Shown here piece after piece: positions 41,260-50,905 of a stretch of 64,000 nt of DNA. A program made the translations under genes and the position numbers. The stretch comes from Gymnogyps californianus. Lineage: Eukaryota > Chordata > Aves > Accipitriformes > Cathartidae. The stretch is taken from contig NC_059487.1 of NCBI RefSeq assembly GCF_018139145.2, forward strand, positions 8,701,792 through 8,765,791, written 5' to 3'. The notes beneath the pieces were generated by a model. The model was not told the origin of the DNA, made no database searches, and saw only the letters and a program-made list of their open reading frames with translations. Within the stretch, counting starts at the first letter, position 1. Every line of letters starts with the position of its first letter.

Positions 41260-42974
41260 GAAGGCTTCTCGGCATAACATTGTATGTCCATTATCCTCCA
41301 AAATCACAGGGTAGCATTACGCATACAGATGCATATGGTAAAATTTTTCCATCACTCCAGAGACACGAACATCACCCTGGCTTTTGATAAGATAAATGCA
41401 ATTACGTTTCCTTCAGCTACCCAGCCAGCAGTATTTCAAAATTTGCAGGGAGAAAGACCTTCCAAATGCATGAATGACAAAGAACTGTGGAAACAAGTCT
41501 CTTTATGTGTGGATCTTGGCCTTTTTTAAATTTTCCCAGATTTTTCAGTCAAGCTTATACAAGAAATGCCCACCAATGTTAGTTACAGATGCTGTATTTT
41601 ATGATATGTCTCTGATAAAATTGAAATCCTAGTGCAGACACAATTCCATCAGCATTTTTGTTCGTTTAAATTAATCTGGTCAAAAATCAGCATAAACTGT
41701 ACAAGAAAAATCTCTTTTTGCAAATACTAGATGTAGCCACATCTGGAGAGTTTCTGACACAATTATTACACGCGCCAACCTGTTCTGCTGAGGCTGTGGC
41801 CTTCCTGGATGTTTTTCTCATTATTCTACCCCAAACAGTATGCAAAACTGTAGGATAAAGATGCCTTTCTATGGTCAAAGAAGTGAAAAGGGGATATTAA
41901 GGTAATTCATGTTGCATTTTGTTCAGACAAACATTTGCATAATAGTTGAGAAAAGGATATGTTGAATAGAGTATCCCGTGGCAACTATTCTGAGAAAAAA
42001 AAATGCTAGCTAAAATCAAGGTCTTTGGCTGCTTTAAGGCTTCCTAGGCAAGATTAAATCAAAATATTTCCTATATACATTCCCTCTTTTCATCAGCATG
42101 TCAATTGTAGTAAGTAAGAATGTGCTACTAATTCTCAGCATCAAAATCTGGGATAATTTTATATAGTCAAATGTTTCCTTACTTTCACAGAAACAACTAT
42201 TACTGGAAATATTTTCCAAAGCATGTTGCAAGTGGAGCTAAGTAAATCAGCTAGCAAACTGCACACTTTTCAAGGAAAAAGTTTCTAAAAATGAGTCAGG
42301 ATTTAATAAAAAATGTCTCTGAGGTACATAACTCATGCCCATAATAGAATATTTTTCAATTTTCAACCCTGTATAGAGAATTTTAAAATGCTAACAGATG
42401 TATGAAACAAAAAAGCAAAATTCTGCCTTATTCTCTGCTGTGCACACATATAATACACACAGAAACCAATGAGAGGCTCTAAAACATTTTCCACTAGAAA
42501 GACAATTTGCTCACAATTCCTTCTTCCTTTAAATTGTTTCTGTGGCAACACATCTGGTGCTATAATTCTGGGCCAGAACATTAACTATCCTGAAAGAAGA
42601 AAGTTACGTTGTTGTTCTGGTCTGCAAGAATGTGAAGCTGAGAGAGATCTGCAAATACATGTAATCAGATAATCCTTTTCGCTTTCATAGGTGCACAGAA
42701 TATGAGCTCCCAATATTTATGCATAGCTTAAAATTACAAGTTTAAAAATGTTTCTACAACAGTTAGAGAAAACTCTTGTGGTGAGCACACATTCTATGAG
42801 CCAGCTTTTTTTAAACAAAGTGATGAGTGCTTTGTTACCACTGTTCCTACCATATGAAATAAGTGAGGAAAGTATTCAGCTAAGAGGAACAAGGTTCACT
42901 CCCTAATCATAAATATAACTCTTCCTACGTAATGGAGAAAGATTGATATTGATTTCTTATCATCTCCCCACTAC

Positions 42975-43045
42975 TATGTAAACATTACTGTATTATCACC
43001 ATTTTACAGATGAGATATGTCAGTAGGACATAAGGCCAAAACGTC
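42975..43045 (+). mobile_element. Possible MIR-family relic
   Basis: TATTATCACCATTTTACAGA followed by TGAG resembles the MIR-family motif cattttacagatgagg. Only about 30 bases are convincing. Confidence 0.4.
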
Positions 43046-44227
43046 TGAAGCGTCTGTTAAATTCAGATGCCCCTATTATTAGTTACCCATACTGAAACAT
43101 GCAGCCCTTGGCTCTCTCAGCTCTTGAGGACCAATAGATTTTACTGGCCTTACTTGAAATTATAGGAACCTATTGATGCTTAATGTTAAGCCTTGGACAT
43201 TCCAGCTTAAGCATGCCAGCATTCTCAGAATTTGTAGCCTGAACAATTTAGTTGTAGAGAAAGGAAAGGAAAACAAGAATAAAAGCTTATAGCCCCAATT
43301 CAGTTTGCTAAGTCAATAAGTGAACAGTTTTTTAAATCACTAATAAGCCTGACAAGTCAGTCTGAAATCTTAAAGTCATACTATATGACTACAATCCAAT
43401 GAAAGTTACTACGGGTATTTTACCATGCAACTGAGATCGACACCTCAAGACAGAAACTCTACTGTGGATCTTAATTCATGATACAAGGGCCAGAGCCACT
43501 TGCAAGGGCTAATGCATTCACTTAACTCAGCCTGGAATAGCAAGAGTTAAAAAAATAATGAAAGTGAATTTTTGCTACTCCATCAAGCAGATCAGGGGTG
43601 AATTCATGGAAAGAACATATCTGATGAATAACAAAATATCACTAACACAGTTACTTTTCCAATAATAATTGCATTTTAAGTTCCCCATGAAACAAATGTT
43701 ATTATTTAATTTGAAACAGCTAAATTCAAATCTAGATCAGTTACATATACATTGGTTTGCTAACTACACTTACAGTATTTTCTGTATTAGTGACAAAGAA
43801 GACAAGATTGTATTGGTGTTCTGATCTTCTAAATTACTAATAATTAAATGCATTGATTGGCTGAAAACCAAGTTTTTTCCCTAAAAAGTTGAACTGAATA
43901 AAAATTATGGTTTTCAGGCATTCTGTCTTTGAAGACTTACTGGTTTAAAGCAATCTGTGCTCAGGGAGAATAAACTGGCAACAGAAATGGAAAAGTTGAA
44001 AAAAGTGGATAAAAACTGGTATTTCATAAATACGTATGTGCCTTTTGTACTTCCGGAGGCGTCATCTTACGCCCAGGACCCTGAGCACCTGTAGTGATCA
44101 AAGGCTGGCTGATGTCCTTTGCAAGACTTGCTGTCTGTATAATTTTGGATTGTCACCAGCCAATCACCTTCCAAAATCCAGTTCTGGCCAATAACAGTCT
44201 GGATAATTCAACTCTCTCTTCTCCCTT

Positions 44228-44280
44228 TTTCTCAGCCTTTTGGCTAAGATCGAGTGTGTATATTTAACTAATATTAAACC
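44228..44280 (+). pseudogene. Truncated U2 snRNA pseudogene fragment
   Basis: CTCAGCCTTTTGGCTAAGAT followed by CGAGTGT matches the 5' stem-loop I of vertebrate U2 snRNA (ctcggccttttggctaagatcaagtgt) with two substitutions over about 27 nt. After that the match decays: the branch-point recognition segment GTAGTA is altered to GTGTATAT, and the Sm site and 3' stem-loops are absent. No snRNA promoter elements were seen. It is most likely a retrotransposed, truncated copy and not functional. Confidence 0.7.
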
Positions 44281-44437
44281 TACTATTTTACATAAAATAT
44301 CCCCACCACTTCCAGTCTAGCCTTTCTATTTATTTCATCCAATGGCATAATTAACAAATCTTCTGAGACAGTTCTCACTCTCTTGCTTTATCTTGTATTA
44401 CTTTGTATACATAGAACCTCTGTTTTGTCCTGGTGCA

Positions 44438-44893
44438 CTATAGCTCCACATTATCACTCCTCAAACCCCTGAGAAGAGACACATTAAAATCATAACTTTC
44501 CCCTCCCTGTAGACTTGGTCTGGTTTCCCTTTCTAGCCATAACAGCTCTATTCCACTTTTCAGGTTCCTTATGAGGATATTGCAAAGGAATATTTGTGAA
44601 GGAATTAGCTGTGGAAGGCAATAAAGTGATATCGGTGCATCTGATATTACAGGGTCCCAACTCCCTGCCTGGATTGCTCCTAAGGAACCCAGGGCTAGAG
44701 TGAACATTGTAGAGCAACTGTACGGCTGCTCTTTGTCTTGACAGAAGGAAATCATCTCATCTTTATACCACCCCTTAGGGAATACCATTACATAACTCAC
44801 TGTTTGGCCTATATTTCCCTGTTCTTGGCTCCATGCTGTTAACAGAAACACCACTGCTTCACTGCAGTTACTGACTGACTCGAGAATCGAGCA
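44438..44893 (-). other. Unassigned 151-codon open frame
   Basis: The frame is open from after a TAG at 44894-44896 to a stop at 44438. It contains a repeated W/G pattern (TAWSQEQG, KGWYKDE, GSWDP) but no domain I recognise, no convincing start, and it lies in probable intron. A frame of this length is not very improbable by chance in this base composition. It may be a decayed repeat or nothing. Confidence 0.15.
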
Positions 44894-45404
44894 CTAGATA
44901 GGGACGCAGGATCTGTCATCTCAGCGAAGCCCTTTAATTCCTCTAAACAGTATCCAGACTCTAATCGGAGGAAAATTTTACCAAGCTACTTGTTCACTAC
45001 CGTGTCGCATGTGTTGTATCTCATACAAGTTTCTCTCTAGACGTGGGGCATAAAGTAGTCTTGGCCTGCCATGCAATTCAATAACAGCTCCGTCCCATTT
45101 TGGCAGGTTTTGTGCAGCTTTTCCTGCACTACTACATGTGGTGCTTATGTCATCCACTCTGCAGAATTCAGAGCAGCAGCATGTAAGTGATCAACTGCAC
45201 GAGAAATGAATACAACAGAGAAGAAGTTTCTAATCTGCGTGTTCCTTTAGACACCACATCTTTCTCAGATGTATCTCTCCATTCAACACGAAATGTTCCT
45301 TCAGATACATTTTGCATTGTTTAGTAGCCTTAAAAATTATCTTCCTCTGCTTTTTTTTTTAATAAAGGTATTTCCAAAAAGAATATGTAATGCCCCTCAT
45401 TAAT

Positions 45405-45490
45405 AGGTGTAGCTCCCACTTTACAGCTGTGAAAACACAGGTAGAGACAGATTAAGTCTTGATCCCAACAAAGGAAATGACTGAATCAGG
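45405..45490 (+). mobile_element. Possible MIR-family relic
   Basis: CTCCCACTTTACAGCTGTGA, AAACACAGGTAGAGACAGAT and TAAGTCTTGATCCCAACA follow the MIR-family pattern of cattttacagatgaggaaac, gaggcacagagaggttaagt, cttgcccaag. Diverged. Confidence 0.5.
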
Positions 45491-46027
45491 AGTTTTGAGT
45501 ACTGGTGCTGTACTCTGACTCTGGTTCAATACTCAAGAAATGGCTCAAGAAATATGTAACCTTATTTTTCAAATTCCTTCAAGTTTCTTTGGTTGATGAA
45601 CAACTCAATTTCCATATGGCCCAACTTATTTAAAACACTTGTTAAAAGGGGAAATTAAACTCTCTCTGAAGCAAAATGTAACTGGGCCGTGACCCAAAAC
45701 CTCAATTCGTATTTATGAGCAAATAAAATGTAATCTCTCCACAGACAAAGAGTTAACTAAAATATAACCAGCCCGTAACAATGACACCTCCAAAACGCAA
45801 ACCCGACAGGATGGCATAAACATTGCCCTGCTCCTCTTACTTTTCCACCTGCTCCAGCCAGGCGTTCACCTCCCAGGGGGCTCCTGGGTGTTTCCTGGCG
45901 TGAATGTGTTTACCCCTGGATAAAAAGGGGTACCGCACCTCTGTGCGCCGGTGCAGCGTCTGTAGGAATACCAGCATCCTTCGAGGCTTGCCTACTTACA
46001 GATGCCCGCCGACTCCTAAGGAGCCTA

Positions 46028-46092
46028 CCCCCCCTATAGGTGACATGCACCCCCCCATAGGTGACATGCACCCCCCCTATAGGTGCCCTGCA
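46028..46092 (+). repeat. Three-copy tandem repeat, about 22-bp unit
   Basis: Three copies (46028-46049, 46050-46070, 46071-46092), each a C7 run followed by (T)ATAGGTG and then ACATGCA (CCCTGCA in the third). It lies at the edge of the 46 kb CpG island. Confidence 0.9.
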
Positions 46093-46790
46093 GCTCTCAC
46101 CTACCGATGCGGCGCCGGTGCCTCCCCGCTGCCCCGCGCGTCTCGGACCCCGTCTCTCTGCCGGGTGCCCGAAGCGGCGTTACCGAGGCGCCCCTGCCCC
46201 GTACCTCCCGCCGCCGGGCAGGGCGGGAGTCGCGGCCCGCGGCCCGCGCTCCGCCGGCGCGCAGCGGGGCGGGACGCCGCCTCTCCCCGCCCGGAGCCGG
46301 AGCCGGCACCCCGCGCTCCCCCCGGGGCGTCCCGGCCGGGATCCGCTCCGCGGTCCGCCGCCGCCAGGTGCTTCCTACCTGCCCTCTCGGCGGCGGGGCG
46401 CGGAGAGCGGCTCCGCACCGCTCCGGCGGCAGCTGTCGGCGACGCGGAGGGGCAGGGCCCGCCGGGAGGGCCCCGATAGCCCCCGCTTATCGCCGCTGCC
46501 TGTCACCCAGCTGGGCTCCGTTTCCAGGAAGCCGCGGCTCCAGCGCGCTCGTTTGCTGCTGGATGCCGATCGCCCCGGCCCGCTCGCTGCCTCCCTCCCT
46601 CCCTCCCTCCCTCCCTCCCTCCGACCCCCCTCATCCTGGCAGGGGGGCTGGGAAAGCGCAGCGCGGCTCCAGCACATGCCGAGCCTGCGGTCACGGCCCG
46701 GACCCTCTGCTATTAATCAGGGAGCATCCCAAGCGCCCCCTTGCTTACTCCTGCTGCTTTACTCCAGGCCCCACCGCGCCGCAGGGCAGT
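46090..46790. promoter_or_regulatory. CpG island, candidate RIPOR3 promoter and leader exon
   Basis: Very GC-rich with dense CpG, in sharp contrast to the AT-rich flanks. On the minus strand it has plausible splice donors: CAG|GTAGGA with the exon edge at 46379, and TAG|GTGAGAGC with the exon edge at 46101; AAA|GTAAGAG at 45841 is a third just outside. It is the nearest CpG island upstream of the RIPOR3 start exon, and that exon begins with an acceptor, so a non-coding first exon here is a reasonable inference. Long open frames across it on both strands are products of GC richness, not genes. It could instead serve an unannotated lncRNA. Confidence 0.5.
46590..46622 (+). repeat. (CCCT)n microsatellite
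   Basis: About eight CTCC units inside the CpG island; read as GGGA on the minus strand. Confidence 0.95.
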
Positions 46791-46819
46791 GACAAACCGG
46801 CTACACACGCGGGGACACC

Positions 46820-47095
46820 CGCCCCTGCTCCCCCGTCTATTCTTCCGTTCCTCTGCCCCCCCAGCTCTTACCCCTTCACTTCTCAGGCATTTTCTCCCGT
46901 GCCCGGATTCCCTCTCTTCCCATCTTCCGCATCCCTTGCTCACTCCTCCTCTGCCCTTACCTCATGCTCTCTCTTCACCACCCCCTTTAAGATTCCCCCC
47001 TCTTACAACCCTCAGTCTTTCCCTAATCATCATCTTTCTTTCTCTTATTGCCTCCTCCCTTTTTCCGTCCTACCCTCCCATAGGTTTTCTGTTAC
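46820..47095 (+). repeat. Long pyrimidine-rich tract
   Basis: About 270 bases strongly enriched in C and T on the plus strand with few G, directly beside the 46 kb CpG island. On the minus strand it is GA-rich. No gene fits it; the open frames through it come from the lack of A/G-containing stop codons. Confidence 0.75.
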
Positions 47096-47099
47096 TGAA

Positions 47100-50000
47100 G
47101 ACATGCAATTTGCTCGCTCTGATTCTTTGTTAACCAAAGTCCGCTCCAAGACCTTTCTGCTGCACCCACTACTGACCTCCTTGTTGCTTCTTCAGGCAGG
47201 TACTGTTCCTCGAGAACAAGCTCCCTTCTGCTAGCTTTCTAGACACCTTCCAGATAACCCTGGCAAAAAGATGTGAAATTGAGATGTAGAAAGCAGGCTG
47301 AAATCCTCCCCAGTTCCTTGCCTCACCATATGAACCCACACAATCAGACCTCTTTCCTTTTGAACAATGCCTTGCCAGGCCTTTTGTAAACACCAACACA
47401 CAAACGTGTTCCTGCCTTGGGCAGAACACCTTGAACTATGCTATGTGTCATCCCTCTTCCATCTTCCCCTATGTTTTTTAGCACCATTTCCCCATAAGGT
47501 TAGCATGCTGATTGACTGACAGCACAGGAAGCTAGACGCTCCCCATGAGGAAAATGAGCTGACTGTATGGAATTTGGACATGCTCTTACGATAACTTTAT
47601 TACTAATAGTGTTTACTCCCCTTTTGACCATATTCAGCAACATCTAGGACACATACCAGACTCTTCCATCCTGTTTCAGGAGGACAAAACACAAACTGAA
47701 GTTCTCAAAGCACCAGATGACCAGAGATCCCATACAAGAACCTGTTAGGGCAGAGTTATTGTTTTCTTTTGCAGTACTTTATGAAGTTGATTAGGGTTTG
47801 TATTTTCCTGTGTGCATGCTTAAAGGAAAATCTTGAAGGAGGCAAGGGAAGATCTCTTGCACAGCTGAATATGTTTTTCAGAAGATGCACAAGGGAATTG
47901 ACACACATGAAAGTGAGAGCAATAAGAGACAAAAACAGATGGGCTGATGGAGTTGGCTGAACAAACAACTCAAGCACTTCGGGTTTTATATATATTAGAA
48001 AGAACAGTGCTGAGATGCAAGTAACAGTGGGTTTCACACCGGATCTTGAAACTGATTGGGGCTTGGAGCACTGAAAAAGGCAATGGCGATACACCATGGA
48101 AAAGACTAGTATCAGAGCTGGCGCACCTAGCAAGACAAAGCAAGGAGATGCAAATACATGGACTCGCACAGGTAATTACATGACATATTCTAATAATTGT
48201 AACTCTACTAACTGTTCTCTTGGTTTTCCTAGTATGTTTGGGTTTTATGATCAATCACACTGACTGCTTGAAGAATCCCCCCCTGGCGAATATAACTGCA
48301 GCAGTTCAAGATGCAGCCAGCTACATGTCCTGCCTCTCTGCTCAGGTTTTCCAGTCTTACAAGATAGTCAGCAAAGCTGGATGTGTGCTCCAGCCTCAGA
48401 CCCAGCCGTGTGAACAGTATCAGACCAGTTCATGCAGCACAGGACTACGCTAAAACACGGACTGTGAACTGCAGCAGTTTAAGTACGGACTCATGTCTTT
48501 GCCTGCCAGCCCCACAGCAGGGTGGAGCGCACAGGGGCTATTTTAAATCAACTTAACTGGATTTGCAGGAGGACATTTGTCAGAACACCAAATCTCTGCA
48601 GGAGCCCTATGCAACCAGTTGACCAAAAAACCTTTACTGTTACTGTCATTTCCTCCTAAACATGAGACTTACAATAAATTTCACAGACCAGGCCCTCAGC
48701 TAATGCAAATGACCAAGGTTCCACCACTCCCAGTGCAGATGTCCCTACTTACTTCAGCTGAGCATTGGCCCTATGTGTTTTTATTCCAGTTTATTTTTTA
48801 TGATCTTCATTTGCTGTGTCTTCATCTGGTGTGTTTATGTGGCTGGTGCTTGGTTTTCATTATTTTTAACTGCATTTCAGATTATTTGCTGTATGGTTTT
48901 GTTCACATTTTCCTTTTCCATGAAATTCTAATAAAACACTTGGCTACAGATTTTCCAAATTGAATACTGATGTTTAGTGCAACTAATTATGTAGCAGGGT
49001 TCAAAGCGAGTTCTATAATGTAACAATTTACATATTCTTGAAAACAATGGACACAAACGTACAAATTATTGTTACAAGCTAGTTCCACATTCTTCTGGAA
49101 TTTCCTTTAAAAATACATATGTTTAGTATTCTCACACATATGAAAAGCAGTAAATACTCCATTGCTGGCACCATTGTAATATTTACAATGAAAAAATAAA
49201 ACACACTCTGATGTCTCTCAGACCTAAAGGGACATTAAAAAAATGCTAGTACATTTCTTCCGAGGATCTCAATGCACTTCACAAAAGCACTTCACAAATG
49301 CAGCCACTCAACATCTATCAAGTAGTATGCCAATGATATACAAAGATCATTTTACAACGAAATATTCCGGATGGCTGCAACAACATTATACATTTAGTGT
49401 TTCAGCCTCACCAGTGTTCTGACATAATCAGGTTAACTATAATTTCATTGGTTAAGTACCGAATTAAGTAATTTTTGTTGGTTTTCTAAACCAAGTGAAC
49501 TACAGACAGCAAACTCTGTGAGCAGACTAGGCTTCTCAGGAAGGCCCAGACTAAACTGACTTTTAGAAAGGCTGCTATAAACCATTAACTCTGTTTATAA
49601 CAATAATAGCTAATAACTCAGTAGTTAGGCCTATTAATATGATCCTTTACACCAGGCTGACTTGGAGAAAACAATAATTTTTCTTGCTGCTCCTAATGCA
49701 AGCAATATGTATGCAAACATTTGCTTGTGTTTCCACCCCACTCTTTTTTATTTTGTATTCTTTTAATTTTAGAATGCTACTTAAATGTTAATAAATATGA
49801 AGTAATCTGCATAGAAGTAGATTATCTATCAATCTATCAATATATTGACTAGGCACTTTCATTACTGTAACACAACAAACTTTAGACTACGTTATAACAA
49901 ACCATCCCTACATAAAGAGCATTTACTCAGCTTCTGAGGGTGTGTTACAGTAAGATTAAACCGTGATTACACACATCCAGAATTCTAAGCACACGATTAG

Positions 50001-50560
50001 TTTTGCTTCATTGTGCATCTATCTGCATTGGAGTTTATAGTTCACGGTATTATAGCTTAGGAGGGAAACTAAGAGATGAGCCAACAGCAGCAAAGAGTAT
50101 CTTCTAAAAGCTGAACACAACTGGGACAGTGGCTGAACTCACATGGATTCAGTATTTCCAAATGTGACATACATGGAAAAATTGAATTGCTTTTCTACTC
50201 CCCTTGGTTTGTACTCTTCTATTTTTACTTATTACCACTGCATCAGTACTATTTGGTTAAGAAACAGTGACAGTTCTATTATGTTACTGTATAAATGTTT
50301 GCCTGTTTAAACTCTGTAGTTTCACAGTGGGTTTGACTTGTTCATGTATGCATGCATAAAAACACCGAGGAGAAAAACCCTAAATTAGTTTGAATTGTCT
50401 AAATACGATAATCATTTTATATTTTCCTAAAAAATGTTCCTAATAACCGTTTTACATTTTCCTAAGATGTTGCTAACTTCATCTTACTATTTCAGCAATA
50501 AATCAATGAAATACTAAACCATTATGAGATTAATTTTACACATAAATTACACACAGACGT
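47100..50560. other. Intergenic, no supported gene
   Basis: AT-rich DNA with several ORFs of 60-137 codons on both strands (for example 47756-48169 minus and 48577-48963 plus), none with recognisable motifs. An AATAAA lies at about 48931 plus, and a plus-strand non-coding transcript from the 46 kb island ending there is possible, but nothing else supports it. Confidence 0.6.
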
Positions 50561-50599
50561 ACGGTTATGAGAGTAGTTGTTGGAAACATTCGGCACAGA

Positions 50600-50905
50600 C
50601 ACGGCCGGTATTATAACGAGGAGCTAAACACGACGTTCACCTCCGGTCACGACGATCCCCGCAGCAGCCCCGACACGGCCAGCTTTCCTGGCGACAGCAC
50701 CCGAGGGCGAGCTCGTCCCGGGAAGCTCGCTCGCTCGCTCGCTCGCCCGCCCGCCGCGCGCACAGCACAGCGCCCTCTGCCGGGCCCCCCCTCCCGCGCC
50801 GGCAGCGGCTCCCCGGCCCGCCGCGGCACCGGCTGCGATGGACAGCAAGGGCTGCAAGGGCTCAGGGAACGGCACGAAGGCCTCCCACGCGTGACCTAAA
50901 CGGGC
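50600..50905. promoter_or_regulatory. Small CpG island, orphan
   Basis: About 300 bp of CpG-dense sequence in AT-rich surroundings, with a GCTC repeat at its centre. On the minus strand GAG|GTGAAC (near 50640) is a possible donor, so it could be an alternative RIPOR3 leader. It could also be an enhancer, an orphan island or the promoter of a non-coding RNA. No coding exon was recognised; the 110-codon plus ORF is low-complexity Arg/Pro/Ala. Confidence 0.5.
50725..50755 (+). repeat. (GCTC)n-(GCCC)n microsatellite
   Basis: Five GCTC units followed by GCCC units, in the 50.7 kb CpG island. Confidence 0.9.

Larger units (their letters stand above)
25039..46378 (-). other. Probable RIPOR3 first intron (leader exon to coding exon 1)
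   Basis: The acceptor at 25039-25040 requires an upstream donor. If the leader exon is in the CpG island near 46.4 kb, this intron is about 21 kb. It is AT-rich, with MIR relics, a U2 pseudogene fragment at 44.2 kb, a CAAA microsatellite at 41.2 kb and a probable transposase fossil at 38.3-38.7 kb. I found no further conserved coding exon. The upstream limit is an inference. Confidence 0.45.

Noticed and set aside
46061..47234. Long plus-strand open frames (191-383 codons) across the 46 kb CpG island.
   Set aside because: Pro/Arg/Ser/Ala low-complexity translations in several overlapping frames and on both strands, caused by GC richness and a pyrimidine tract; no domain, no splice support.
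48577..48963. 128-codon plus frame ending near an AATAAA signal.
   Set aside because: No recognisable domain; the C-terminal half is T-rich DNA read as Phe/Leu/Cys. A single polyadenylation hexamer is not evidence of a gene.
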